Shown here one piece after another: positions 11,960 through 24,575 of a DNA stretch of 64,000 bases; the first letter of the stretch is position 1, and each line of letters begins with the position of its first letter. The stretch is from Apteryx mantelli (Eukaryota; Chordata; Aves; Apterygiformes; Apterygidae), in NCBI RefSeq assembly GCF_036417845.1, contig NC_089980.1:54372501-54436500 (forward strand), given 5' to 3'. The notes below the pieces were generated by a model. It was not told where the DNA came from and searched no databases. It saw only the letters and a program-made list of their open reading frames with translations. Both the position numbers and the translations under genes were made by a program.

Positions 11960-14900
11960 ATGACTAGAAATAGAGAAAGAGTCATTGAAATATTGGAAAA
12001 GGCTTTTTTAGAGTGTGAAAAAGTGGCCCTAGAAGATCTGCAGTTTTCCTACAAAGGCATTTTGTTCCCTGCTACTCTTAGCAGCCCAGAAACTTTGGAA
12101 GCTCTGAAGTCCTTTGAAGCCAGGAGTGATGATGTGATTCTCATAGGCTATCCTAAAACAGGTGAGTGCTGCTTGCTTCATAAAGAGTCAAATACACAAT
12201 GCTGCAATCCAGAAGTGTGTGTGATCATTTAACACAGCAGTTATACATGAAGAAAGTTTACGGTGATGTTAATCTGAGGAGTTTACAGGATCAGAAAATT
12301 AGATTATAAAGCGCCTCTAGAGGTCACATAATCCAATCTCCTGTTCAAAGCAGGGGTAACTTCAAAGTTATGTCTGGTTGCTCAAGGCTTGTCCAGCAGA
12401 GTTTCAAAACTTTGAGAGTACAGATCTCATTGGAAACCTATAACAGTGTTTTCCTTCTGTTGTGCTTTGTTTTTTAACTTTTATGCAGTCAGACTTCCCT
12501 TTGCTACAATCTGTAATATTTCCCATTAGTCATTTGCTGGGCAACTCTGAGAAGAGTTTGGCTCTGTCTTCTCAATAACCTCCCTGAAGGTAGTGGAAGA
12601 CTGCAGTAAGAGCTCCTTTTGCCTCTCTTTTTCTTTTTCTTTTTCTTTTTCTTTTTCTTTTTCTTTTTCTTTTTCTTTTTCTTTTTCTTTTTCTCCAGCC
12701 TGAACAAGCCTAGCCTTTCCATATATTTCAGTTGCTCCAGCTCCCAGTGATTTCAGTGGATCTCAGATGGACTCTCCAAATGCTTGATATCTCTTGCACT
12801 TGGAGGCCTGAACTGCTCACAATACTCCAGTGGTGGCCTCACCAGTGCTAGGTAAAGCAGGATAATCCCCTTGATTTTCTGACTATACTCTTGCCAAAAC
12901 AGAAAAGTATATAGTTAGCCTTCTTGCTGCAAGGGCAATACAGGGAATGTTTCCTACTAATGAGGGCAGAAGTATGGTTGTTTTCATAGACTTCTTGCAT
13001 TGCAGAACACAGGTGATTCCTGTGCATCTGGCTGGATGGAAGGGCATGACTGGGACGAGGACTCTTGGCTATTTCCTCTCCCTCTCAATACGGGTGTTTT
13101 GCATTTCTTCATGTTTGTTCCTAATCCCTTCAGAGAAATATGCATACAGATCACTTGCAGAAAAAGAGGAGCTGGTGATCCTTATCATATCTGCTTTGTG
13201 TGCAGCCTGCAGAGCTGTGCACAGCCAGAAATGGTGTAAAGATGTGAGGTCCCACCTACACATCCCCGAAGATGTTAGATGTGAGTTGAGGCTTGGCTCA
13301 CCAAACCCAGTGCCTCATATGGAAGCTGTGCCAGATTACAAAGTCCAAGACAGCTGAGACCGGTGCAAAGGCTGTGAAGAGCTTGGCAGTCTGGTGGTTT
13401 GCTCAATAACCCCTTCTCCTGCCGGTTACACAAACCTAGCTGGGGGCAAGGGGTGAGGTCAAACTGTTGACTGACAAGGCTGTAAACAAGAGTGGGTCAG
13501 CATTTATCATTTCAGGTACGAACTGGCTCGATGAAATTGTGAGGGAATTGGAATCAACGGATGCCAAATATACAGAGGAAGAAATGAAAGAGACAATAAA
13601 TGTTGAAAAGGAGCTACAGATATTTCCACGTCTAGAATTTGGAGATCCTGGGAAATTTGAGGTTGGCAGAGACTGGATTTGTCAAATTTTCTATTAAAGG
13701 TAGAAATAGCTGAAAGACCATGATTGATCTCAGAGATGATGCACAGGATCTATAGCCATAAAAAGCGCTACAGTCAGCACAAGTAGCGTGTCCTGTTGCC
13801 CCTTGTGTCCCACCCCCAGGGCCTCCGAGCACAGACAGTGCTGAAGTGCCACAGGGGCCTGCAGCCCTGGACCAAACACGCTGGATGAGTAAGAACTCTT
13901 TCATGGGTGTCCTGTCCTCAGGCCCGTCTCCTGTGAAGTGATGGTCTGTGGCAGAAGCTGGCAGAAGCCTACCCCTCCAATGTGTCCCTGTAGGTTTTTC
14001 AAAGGATAGAATCCTCCTTCTCTGGTCTCACCTTTCCCCATTACCCATGATTCCTGAAATGGCACACTTCCACTGAGTAAGAGACTTTTGTCCTCTTTCT
14101 TTCCACTTGCTTTAAAGAGAATGAAGAAACTGCCTTCCAGAAGAATTATACTAACTCATCTCCCACCTCATCTCCTGCCAAGGTCCTTTTTCCAAAGCAA
14201 GGCTAAGGTGAGTCCTCTCTCTGTGTCACGCTGTAAAAGCATTTCCACCCCAGCTTAGCTTTCTGCTGCCTACGTGAAATGTGTTTCCTGCAGTTTCACC
14301 TAGGCTGTCCAATGATCAGGGGCATTTCCAAAGGCGAAGGGGCAGTGTGCTGTGTGTTGAGTCTGTGAACATATGTCCTCTCTCAGCAGCAGCGGTGCTG
14401 GCTTAAGAGGGTACTGTCACTGTGCTTGTAGCTGGATGTCATGGCCCCCCTCAGATCTCCACAGAAAGGTGCTTTCAGATTTGTGTTGGGAAACTGAGCA
14501 GGGCCTTAGCTTGCCTCTAAGAGTCGGATACTGGTGGAAAGCCCACATCAGGTTGGGGCTAAGGCCCTCTTCAACAGGGTTGGTGCAGCAAGAAACATGG
14601 GTGCACCCACAGCCTGCTCATGAGTCTCTTGGTCAGTAGCGCATGAGCTCATTTCTCTTGATTGGAGTGAGCTCAGAGGTGTGTCCCAAGGGCATCGCCA
14701 AAAAGTTTTTTGTTGGCAGCCTGATGCTCACATTAGCCGTAAGCAGCCTGCCAAGGCTCTGATTTCTTGCTCAGGAGAAGGAATTAGACCAGCATTGCCC
14801 ACACTGCATCATGCGAGTGGGTATTCATAGCCCTGTGACTTATTGGGAACTTAGTGTTTTGCCCAGTCATCAAATCCCAACCAAATCATGTGATTTCTTC

Positions 14901-16927
14901 CACCAGATCCTTCTGCTGGTTCGGAACCCTAAAGATACAGCTGTCTCCTACTACCACTTCAACAACAACTTGCCCATGCTGCCTTCCTTCGCCTCCTGGG
15001 ATGAGTTCTTCACAGCTTTCATGAATGGGAGATGTATGTTCCCTTCCTTCCTCAGGCATTCTCCTCCACCTCAGGGCATACCCGTCACCCTGGGCCTGGG
15101 AATTGCAGCCCAGCATCCCTTCCCAAGCATCTCCCAGGGCATTGTGGAGTTCAGTGCTACCTAATGGCCAGACGCGGGGAGATCCCATGTAGATCTCAGC
15201 CAGAAGAACAGAGGTGTTGCTCTGCTCCTCATTTCACAATCCTGGTGCCCCTCTTAGAGAGTCATCTGGGCTAACTCCCCTGTTTGGGAAAGGACCCCTT
15301 TCGGGGATACCCTGCATGGCTATGACTCTTGCTCTTGTCCACAGTGAGTTATGGATCCTACTTTGACCACTTAGTGGAATGGAACAAGTGTATCGACAAC
15401 GAGAGGATCATGGTGATAAGCTACGAGGAACTGAAAGAGGTGGGGTGTCCTGCCCAGCTCTTCCTTCATGCACACCCTGCACAGCCCCCCTGAATCATAT
15501 GGCTATGAGGAGGAAGAAAGTCTTGGGTCAAACCTACGTGCCCCCTGAGAAGAGCAAGCCTTTCTGAGGTGTTCTCTTATGCATATGGGAGGTCCATGGG
15601 GGTTAGGAGGAGAACAGCTTTCCCTCTCTTTGGATGGAATCATTTCTGGTGCAGTTACTTACAGGAGGGAAGAGAAGGCCTCGAAGCTGAGGCCGCTGCT
15701 TGTGGGTTCCCTCTCTATTGCAAGCCCTTACAATTCCTGGGTGATGCTGTGGGAGGAAGCCCTCTTCTGTCAGGCTTTCCACCAGGAGCTGGCTAGGTAC
15801 CAGAGATAAGGTGCTGAGCCTTTTGGTTTCACCCCTGTGCTACATTCCTTTGGCTAGAACCAGATAGTGGGAATGAAGAAGATCGCTGCCTTCTTTGGGT
15901 TTTCCCTAAGTGAGGAAGATTTTCCCAGAATTGTCAAGAAGACCAGTTTCCAAGCCATGAAAGAGAAATCCAAGGAAACCCATGGGAAATTTGGGGACAT
16001 CCTCTTCCGGAAGGGTAAGTGTCTGCAAGTGGAGAAACTGCCTTATAAGTCTGTTTCCAAATGTGTCACTTAGCCACGAGCCCGCTGGGCTGGTGGGGAA
16101 GCACAGGCATGGATGAGGTCTCTCCTGGGCGTCTTGTACAATGAGCTTCTGCTGTTGGCAGAAGCCTAGTGCTGCTAGAGGGGAACATACAGGAGTCCCT
16201 CAGCTATCCCAGCTTACAGTCCTCTGCCACTGCTTCCCTTGGCAAACTGTGTTGCTACATTTCCCTGTGGCAGCCCTGGTCAGTCAGCAAGCGCAATGTG
16301 AAGACGGAGGCTAGCACTCAGCACCCACTGATGTAGGTTAAGCAAACAGTTATGCACCACTGCTTATGCTGGATGGTTCCTCTTTGTGGACGAGTGGTGG
16401 CATGGCCTTCTCCTGGGCAGTCGGGTAGTGAGGCTGATCCTGGATCTGGAGTGGAAGAAGACCAGGTTGGTGTGATGTGTGGAGAAAGGCCCACCTCAGC
16501 CTTGCTTGCTTAGGAGAGGAGCTGCCAGGAGATCTTTGGAAAACAAAACCACAAAACCACTTTGGAAAGCTCCCCTGAGGAGGAAAGGTGTGCAGCCAGC
16601 CATCCAGCAGTGCTCTGTACAACTTGGCTGCAGCCATTGTTTCTCTCTCCTTGCTGACTTGCCTTGCCTTGGCAATCGGGCCTCTTGGGGCATAAAGCAG
16701 CTCCTTTCCGCCTGACCTTGGTGGTGACTCTGCCAAGTTATTATCCTTTCTCAGTAGTGGCCACCTTTAATCCTTGTTACTTCTTGCTTTATGTAGGGGT
16801 TGTTGGGAGCTGGAGAGGCTATTTCTCTAAAGCTCAGAATGAAGAGACGGACAGAAAATTTCATGACTGCCTAAGGGGAACAAAGCTGGCAGCAAGGATG
16901 AAATATGATGTGTACTGCAAGGCCTGA
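11960..16927 (+). CDS. SULT6B1-type cytosolic sulfotransferase, copy 2 (7 coding exons, 315 aa)
   Basis: Coding exons: 11960-12161, 13516-13661, 14118-14207, 14907-15033, 15345-15439, 15858-16014, 16797-16927; total 948 nt. Exon lengths and phases equal those of copy 1 except exon 2, which is six bases longer. Introns are GT-AG, with a weak donor (GTTGGC) after exon 2. PAPS loop YPKTGTNW sits at residues 64-71, the catalytic His in LTHLPP near 130, RNPKDTAVSYYHF at 152-164, and RKG at 271-273. Here the motif keeps its last Gly (RKGVVG). Trp-Lys-Asn, which normally follows as GDWKN, reads SWRG. The ending is MKYDVYCKA. The enzyme is a predicted cytosolic PAPS-dependent sulfotransferase; its substrate is unknown. 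It is closer to the dead copy 3 than to copy 1, in exons and introns alike. Birds commonly have an extra SULT6B1-like gene, and this could be that paralogue. Confidence 0.88.
12290..12935 (-). repeat. CR1 LINE 3' fragment inside intron 1 of SULT6B1 copy 2
   Basis: Read on the minus strand, the fragment contains the standard CR1 3' landmarks in order. They are a GCAAGAAGG-like stretch, GTGAGGCCACCACTGGAGTA, CAGGCTGGAGA and AGAGCCAAACTCTTCTCAGA. The end, near 12300-12350, matches the GCAGG...GACCTCTAGAGG block that closes CR1. The corresponding intron of copy 3 passes directly from about 20110 to the matching flank at 20127, without the element. So it inserted after copies 2 and 3 separated. 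Ends are approximate. Confidence 0.8.
12625..12694 (+). repeat. (TTTTTC)n hexamer microsatellite
   Basis: About eleven uninterrupted TTTTTC units inside the reverse-strand CR1. They replace a short piece of it just before the CAGGCTGGAGA landmark. The high purity suggests recent expansion. Confidence 0.95.
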
Positions 16928-17105
16928 AGAGTAGATGAGCAGCCCGACAGCAAGTGGTTTTCCAAAGATGATTTGTCCCCAAGGTTCCTGGCTCTGGAGA
17001 AAGAGAGGGACCATGCAGAGATCTTCCCAGCACCGCCAAGCAATTGGGCAGTAATTCCCAGGCATGTGCTCGGTACTGGAGCTTGGGCCTTGCTTGGTGT
17101 AACCT

Positions 17106-17111
17106 AATAAA
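17106..17111 (+). terminator. Polyadenylation signal AATAAA of SULT6B1 copy 2
   Basis: Canonical AATAAA 179 bases after the stop codon, followed within 30 bases by TG-rich sequence as expected of a cleavage region. The distance is close to that seen in copy 1. Confidence 0.65.
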
Positions 17112-18045
17112 ATGCTTGTGAGCCTTCAGCAAGTGCCTCATGTCTCTTCCAGAAGGGAGATGTTGCATGGGCGTCATAGCACCTGTGCGGTGGGGTCCCT
17201 GTGGCTGCTTCATGGCCAGAGACAGCAAGTGAGGCTTCTACTGTGCTCATGGGTGAGGGAGAGGGGCCTCTGAGGGGCCTCTCCTCCCCAACGTAATGAG
17301 TTCAACGTGGGTTTGTGGTGTGAGTCTCAGTCCCCAAACATCTGTTTACGAGGAGGGTACACAGTGCCCCTGGAAACATGCTGCTGTTGGGGGCTGCGGG
17401 CAGGGAGATGGCCCAATGCTGTGAGGCTGTGGTCTTGGGCAGAGGCCCCAGCACCATGCACTGGCCCCAGTGGTGATCCCGTGTGGCACAGGCTGGTCCA
17501 CCTTCTTGGCTCATGAACCCCACAAGCTCTCTCTGACCCACCTGGGCTCCCTGGGCTCTTGCTGAAATTCAGATATGCAGGTGCCCCAGGAGTGTGTTCC
17601 CATTAAGTTCACAGAGGCTGGCACTGTGTTAGGATGTGATTAATAGGACTGAAGCTGTTAGATGTGGAGTTAGGAAGAAAGCAGGTAGCTAAGTGGTGCT
17701 TTCATAGGGATGGGGAGTTGCAACACTGGATGGACATTCTATATTTGTGTTCCAAGTTCAGAAGAGTAATTATTCTGAAGAAATGTTTGCAATGCACTTG
17801 TCTCTAAGCCAGCTGTCCAGAAATTCAAGAAAGGCACTGTTGTTCAAAACAGATATAGGGATTGAGCTTTGTCCTGGGAAGGACATTTCTAACTGATATT
17901 CTCAAGAGGTCTGTCGTAGTTGTAACTGATATTCTCCTTTATGAGAAGGGACAGAGCAAAGAATATTGTCTATACTATATTTGGCTGGTGTGGGGAGTCC
18001 AGGAGCAAGCAGAGTCACACCTCAAGATGTCCTGACATTTTGGAG

Positions 18046-18121
18046 AGATGGTAGGAAACGAAGAAGATGAAGTTCAGTGAAGAAATGTGCAAAATGCCAT
18101 GCTTAGTAAAGAGAAATGCAG
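18046..18121 (+). repeat. Small CR1-type LINE scrap
   Basis: This stretch matches 8570-8648 of the ancient CR1 fragment: ATGAAGTTCAGTGAAG...TGC...AAATGC..T.TTTAG.AAAGAGAAA. That corresponds to the MKF...KCK...GKR segment of CR1 ORF2. It is too short to date. Confidence 0.5.
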
Positions 18122-19649
18122 TGTCATGGACACAGCAGAGTGGGGATTAGCTGGCAAGGAAGAAGCAGGCAGAATAGTGCAATGCATGAACTGTAAAGGA
18201 AGATATACTACACCCAAGGGGAATGCTATACTGCTGTAGACATATTGCTTCCAGAGTGGACATTTCCATGCCAGTCAGCTCTACTGTTTCTGCCCAATTC
18301 ATCCACGGGTGGCATGAACATACCCTGAAATGATACCTATGGCCTAGCACCAAGGTATGTTGCAGACTGAATTACTTTTACGCAGCCTTCTGACACAAGG
18401 GAAAACTGGTGGGATTTCTTTTTTTCAGAGCCTCCTATTCATAGAGCTTTAATTATAGGTAAAGTAGTAGGTTGGCTAATGCAACAGGTATCCGGTTTGT
18501 GCTGAGGATGAGCCAGCACTGACCTGCTGGCTACTTTGCAGAGCTCAGGAGCTGCAGCTGCAACAGGGGGAAGGACCATGGGTCATAGAGGCAGGGGGAA
18601 GAGGGAAGTAAAAGCGTTGTATTAAGTGATCAAAGGAGGTTAAAAGCACACATACTTCACACAACAGTGGCTGAACTAATAGGAGCTAAGGCATTGCATA
18701 ACCATGTGAAAATACTTCTATCCTGCACATCATTTGCCAGCATATAGCAAGGATCAGAAAAGGTTCTACATCTCCCTCTGCCCTGTCCTGAGCACCAGTC
18801 CTCCTGTAGCAGCACCTGGTGCTGATTAGGGAGGCCATCTGGTCAAAAACTGACCTGACAGAAAAGTCCTGTATTTGTTCAGCATCCAAACCAGCTTGGT
18901 CAGTGGCTGCAGGAGCCCTAAGGAATGCCATGCAATAAGGGGGGAGGGTACAAATCCAACAAAGAGGTTTAGATCCACCACAACTGCCACAGTATGGACA
19001 TTTATGCAGTGGAGCGAGAAAGGCCTTTGTCCCTTTGACAAATTCCTCACTTCGGTGTAAAGTGAGACTTCTGGAATTACTACTGCCACAAACACTTCAG
19101 TAACAAACAACTAGATATTTTCCAGAGTTTTTTGCCCCCATTGACTTCTGTGGAGCAGTTAGGTAAGTGAAGAATGGGAAGAGCCATGACCCTTGACTGA
19201 GATAGTCAAGGGAAAAGAAGCTGCTGATAACCCCATTGGTAAACTATTAAAACTGTACATGCACTAGAATATACCTGTGCTACCTAGGTATGATTTCCAC
19301 ACCCTTCTTGCTGGAATAAATGTCCTTGCTATAGCTGTGCTCTGTGCAGATCATACCACACAAACTCTTATACAACCAGCAACCAAGAATGTAATTAACA
19401 AAACTAGAGGATAATTAGAAGTATTACAGATTTGCCTTTGATGGACCCTTCATGGCAGGCTTCTCAGACAGATTTTCTAAACTTCTAAGCAGGAGCTGCC
19501 TCTGTAAAATTTCTGGACACAAGGAACTGTGATGATTCTGGGTTTGTAGATTTTCATTCCCAGCAGAATAGGGCTTCATCTAACTCTGGACTTCCACAGA
19601 TGAGCAAGCCTCCTCCATGTCCCATAATTTTGAATCAGAAAGATTTTTT

Positions 19650-19700
19650 GTATATACATATATAATATATATTCATATATATATATTCATATATATTCCT
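19650..19700 (+). repeat. TA-rich microsatellite
   Basis: Irregular run of TATATA and ATTCATATATAT units immediately upstream of the dead promoter of copy 3. Confidence 0.9.
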
Positions 19701-19710
19701 TAATACATGT

Positions 19711-19742
19711 CCCTTACTATTTCTTGAGATGGTAATATCAAG
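19711..19742 (+). promoter_or_regulatory. Decayed promoter of SULT6B1 copy 3
   Basis: Aligns with 11859-11890 of copy 2. The shared word is reduced to TTACTATTTCTT and the TATA-like ATATAAAG has become ATATCAAG, still 76 bases before the ATG at 19811. Both elements are damaged only in the copy whose coding sequence is also dead. Confidence 0.5.
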
Positions 19743-22299
19743 GGCTATCCAGATAAACAAAAGGCAGTCTGTATCTCAGTGTCTGCAAAGAGCTCCACAA
19801 GGTAAAAAGCATGGCTAGAAATAGAGAAAGAATCACTGAAATATTCAAAAGGCTTTTACTGAGGGTAAAAAGATATCCCCTCAAAATCTGTTCTTTTCCT
19901 GCAAAGGCATTTTGCAGCGTAAAGGCTCTTAGCAGCCCAGAAACTTTGGAAGCTCTGAAATCCTTTGAAGTCAGGAGTGATGACACAACATCCTAAAACT
20001 GATGAGTGTTTCTTGCTTGATAAAGAGACGAATGTTGCAAACCAGAAATGACTGCACATAATACAGCAATAACATCTGAGACAAGTTAATGGTGACTTCA
20101 ATCTGCTCTGAAGATGTGGAATTGTTCTATGAATGAGGGCAGAAGAACAGGTGTTACCATTGACTTCTTGCACTGCAGAATACAGGTGATTCCTGTGCGT
20201 CTGGGCAAAAGAAAAGACATTTGGTACCATGACTCTTGGATCATTTACTCTCCCTTCCAATCTTGGCATTTTGGATAACTGGATACCTTTTTATTTGTTC
20301 CTAATCGCTTCAGAGAAATATTTTAATAGGTCATTGGCAGAAAAAGAGGAGGTCATGTTTGATTTGCATTATATCCACTTTGCATTCAACCAGAAAAATT
20401 TTCGTCAAACAGAAAAGGTACAAAATTGTGAGGTGTGATGTAAATATCAAAAATATTTTGGATATCTTTTGACATTTGAGCCATAACATTGTTAAGTTCC
20501 AACAAAACTTATAAGAAATGTGTTAGAAAAAGATTTATATGACCCATTTTAAATTTGATGCAGGCAAGACCCAACTCCCTTGCTTAGACTTGGTATGGCA
20601 GTGAATGGGGTAACTTTCTTTTTCAAGAACACATGATCAACTCGAGGCTGTTTCTGATAGTTATCTTTCAATGGAAGCTCAATTTTTGCAAATGCAAAAC
20701 ACTAAAGTACCAAAATAAGGATTTCTTGTCATGTATATAAGATTTCTTGGCTTATAGGGTAGAGGATTGCAGAACTAAATACAGCTTAACCAATATTATC
20801 CATTTAACAGATTTTAAATTGGGTTCCTTCTATTTAAAGAACTAATTGGCTTGATCAAATCCTAAAGGACTTGTACTCAGCAGCTGCTAAATTAAAAGAA
20901 GGGGAAAAACATAGAAGAATTAATATCAAAAAGGACCTACTGACATTCCTACCTCTAGAATATGGAGATCCAGGGATATTTCAGGCAATCACTGAAAGAA
21001 TTTTGGAATTGTTGATATGTTTAGTTTAGACATACCAATGATAAGTCTTGATTTTATGCATTTATGAAAGATTTTACCAACCCAACAGGCAGGGGCAAGC
21101 AGAGGGAGGCTGGAGCACAGTTTTATGCAACTCCATCACGCTACCCCTTGTTGGTTACCAACGTGTAGAGCTCCTCTGGGTTTGGTGCACCTCTCTTACC
21201 TTCCTTCTGCGTGTTGGCAGTGCACTTTCTCTCAGGGGAAGTGCCTGTGCTCATCCTCCCTGGGCTGTCTGGGGGGCTTACAGGCCAGGCCATGGGCACT
21301 TCCTCTTCCTGGCATCCCTAGTCTGCTCACAGTCTAAGGCAGGGAGCCAGCCCCCAAAGAAATCTGTGCATTTTTGCTTAGAGGCAGCTGGAAGCTCTTG
21401 GTATGGCTTGGTATGGTTTCTGTCTGAGTCTTTCCATGGCACCACCTGACTGGGCCGTTTCTTCCTGCTCATGCCTGCCACCAGGACAAAACGCTTCTGG
21501 TTTCTGCAAGGGAGAGCTGCAAGTCACACGACTGAAGAGCTGCAGATTGCTGAGAATGGCCAATGCCTTTTGCAAGTGGCAGCGGGCCCCTCTCCTTCGG
21601 CTGCCTTGCGAGGAGAGTGCCCCTGCTGAGAGGGGCCGACGGAGGGGGCACCTCCCCTAGCTGCAGCCTGCCAGCATGCGGCTTCTCACAGTTGCGGCTC
21701 CAGTCAGGCCAGGTCCTCTGCTGCCCCTTTCCTCGGTGTCCTGGGAACAGCTGCACCCGGGAAACAGCACCCCTGCCGTGCCCGTGGGCTCCTTCTCTCG
21801 GACGCCCCTTCTGGAGCAGCATCACCTCTCAGCAGCTTCTCTCTCCCCTCGCTGGGGACTGCTGCTCTCGGCGGTGGCCCTTGACTCCCTGGCAGAGAGG
21901 CATTGCTTCCCCAAATCTCCCTTGCCCTCTCCCACAACAGCAGCAGCAGTGCTACCGCTGCTCAGTGCCTTGCCCTGCTGCTACGGTGGTGTGCACGCCG
22001 GGGCATCCTAATAGCCCCGCCACACCTGCAGAACCGTCCAAAAGTCAGTGGAAGACATTTGGTGCCCAAGGGTTGCAGGGAGAGACAAGGAGCCAGCAAA
22101 TCGTCCTGCGGAAAAGGGCTTTATTGCAGTGATGTTACACGGGCGTAAATCCCAAGTCCCCCTGCTCCTGGTCTGAGGCTCCCCAGGCCCCGAACGGGGA
22201 GGTCAGTGCTAACTGCAGACAAGTTCCCGCAGGTAGAAGCACACTGCCCGTCCCAGCAGGGTTCCTGTTGTTACAAGGTGAAAAGGATGCTGCCAAAGG

Positions 22300-24575
22300 G
22301 GTCCTTTCTTTCCTTTTTTTTCTTCCGTTTTGCCTTTCCTTTTTTTCTGTTTTTCTTTCCTTTCTCCTTTCTTTTCTTTCCTTTTCTGTCTTGTTTTTCT
22401 TTTTTCCTATTCTTTCTTTCCTTTTCTTCCTCTGTTCCCTTCTTCCCCTTGCCTTTCTTCCCCATTCTTTTCCTCTACTCCTTTTCTTCCCTCATTTTGC
22501 TTCCCTTGTTTTTCTTCCCACCTTTTTTTCTCCCAGGCTTTTCTCCCGATTTTTTCTTCCCCCTTTACCCCTCCCCTTTTTGCTTCCCCCTTTTCTCTCC
22601 TTCTTTTCTCCACCTTTCTTATCGCCCCCTTCCTTTTCTCCCCCTTTTTTCTCCCTCCCTTTTGCCCCATTCTTTTCTTCCCTTTTTTCCTCCCCCTTTC
22701 TTTTCTCCCCTACTTTTGCCCCCTTTTCTCCCTTTTCTTCTCCCACCTTTCCTCTCCCCTTTTTCTCTCCTTTTTTCTTCCCCTCTTTTCTCCCCCTCTT
22801 TTCTCCTTTTCTTCCAGCTTTTTCTCTCCCACCTTATTCTTCTCACTTCCTTTCTTCCCTCTTTTTCCTTCCCTCTTTTTCCCTCCCCTTTTTTCCTTTC
22901 CCTTTTTTCCCTAACTTCTTTTCCTTTCCCTTTCCCTTTCTCTTTCTTCTTTTCTTTCCTTTCTTTCCTTGGCTTCTCCATTCTTCTTCCCTGTTCTTTT
23001 CTTCTCTTTGGTTGTCTGCCCCTTGATTTCTTCCCTTCAGTTTTCTTCCTCCCTTTTTTTACCCCCGCTTTTCTTCCCCTCTTCTTTCTCCCCTGGGGGG
23101 GTTCCCCTCCATTTTTTCTCCCCTCTTTTCTTATCCTCCTTTTGCCTTCCCTCTTTCTTGTCTTGCCCTATCCTATCTCCCACTTTCTTATCTCCTGCTT
23201 TCTAATTTGCCCCTCTTTAATCATCCCCTTAGTTATCTCCCCTCTTTTTCTCCCCCTTTGTCTCCCCCTTTTTCTTCCCCCATTGTCTCTCCCCTTTCTC
23301 TCCACTTTTTTCTCCCACCTTTTCTCCCCACATTCTCCCCCGTTTTAGCTCCCTGGCTTTTTCTCCCCCTTTTCTCTCTCTTTTTTCTCCCATGTTCTGC
23401 CTCTTTTTTCCTCCCTTTTTTCTCCCCCCTTTTTTCTCCTCCATTTGCCCCCGTTTTTCTTACCCCATTTTTCTTCCACCTTTTTCTTTGTCCCTTTTCC
23501 TCCCTTTATCTCCCCCTTCCCCCGTTTTTTCTGCCCCCCTTCTTTTTCCCCTTTCCCCCTTTTTTCTCCCCCTTTTTTCCTTTTCCCCTTTTCTTTCCCC
23601 CCTTTTCCTCTGCCATTTTCTATCCCTTTTTCTTCACCCTTTTTTTCTGCTCCCCTTCTTTCTCCCCTTTCCCTCCCCCTTTTTTCTCCATCCTTTTTTC
23701 TCCCCTCTTCCCCCCCTTTTCCCCTTCCCTCTTTGTTTCCCCCTTCCCCCCTTTTTGCCCCCTTCCCCCCAATTGCCCCTCCACCCTTTTCCCCTCTTCC
23801 CCCTTTTCTCCCTTTATCCCCTTCTTCCCTTTTTCCTCCCCTTTTCTCCCCCCTTTTCTCCTCCCTTCTTTCTCCCCCCTTTTTCCTCCTCCTTTTTCCC
23901 TTTTCCCCCTTCCCCCCTTTCTTCCCCTTCCCCCCTTTTTCCCCCCACCCCCTTTCCCCCTTCCCTCCCTTTTCCCCCCTTATCCCTCTCTTTTCCCCCT
24001 TTTTCTTCCCCTTCCCCCTTTCTTCTCCTCCTTTCTTAGAGACCTCTCTTTCTTCCACCTTTTAGCCTTTTTTTCCTCCTTTCTTATCTCTCCCTCATTT
24101 GCTTCCCCCATTCTTCTAGCCACCTTTTTCTCCCCTTTTTGCTACGCTTTTGGCTCCCCCTCTTTTCTCCTCCATGCTTTTGCCCCATTTTCTCCCTCTT
24201 TTCTCCCTCCATTTTCTCCTCTTTTTTCTCCCCTTTTCCTCTCCCCCTTTTCCGCACCCTTTTATTCTGCACCTTTTTCCCTCCTTTTCTGCTTGCTTTC
24301 GTCTCCCCCTTTGCTCTCCCCCTTCTTTCTCCCCCTTTTTATCACCCTTGTTTTCCTTGCCCCTTTCTTTTCTTGCCCTGCTTTTTCTTTCCCTTTCTTT
24401 TCTCTCCATTTCTTTGCTTTCTCTTTCTTGTCTTCCCCCTTTATTTTCCCTACATTTCTTTAATCTCCTTTTCTTCTCTTTCCCTTTCTCTTTCTCTTGC
24501 TTTCTTCCTCTTGCTCTTTCTCCATCTCCTTCTCTTTCTCTGTCTCCTCTTTCTCCATCTCCTTCTCTTTCTTGC
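22300..24575 (+). repeat. Giant polypyrimidine/polypurine tract, about 2.3 kb
   Basis: The + strand is almost only C and T for nearly 2.3 kb, with isolated purines such as the G run near 23095. It is a degenerate array of loose units like CTTTTTCTCCCC. The first 250 bases are T-rich, the middle (about 23500-24000) C-rich, and the end (from about 24380) returns to TTTCTC. All long open frames here (Phe/Pro/Ser/Leu on +, Lys/Gly/Glu/Arg on -) are by-products of the composition and are not listed as genes. Such tracts can form triplex (H-DNA) structures and stall polymerases; that is known chemistry, not shown here. Confidence 0.95.

Larger units (their letters stand above)
17112..19710. other. 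Intergenic DNA between SULT6B1 copies 2 and 3
   Basis: The first 500 bases are GC-rich, the rest AT-rich. Apart from the small CR1 scrap at 18046-18121 and the TA-rich run near 19650-19700, I recognise nothing. The several open frames on both strands at 16350-17550 are short overlapping frames in GC-rich DNA with no family features. Confidence 0.5.

Noticed and set aside
22206..24463. Very long open frames (380 and 418 codons, Phe/Pro/Ser/Leu-rich) on the + strand and Lys/Glu/Gly/Arg-rich frames on the minus strand
   Set aside because: They follow automatically from a C/T-only strand, where stop codons are almost impossible. No domain and no believable start context.
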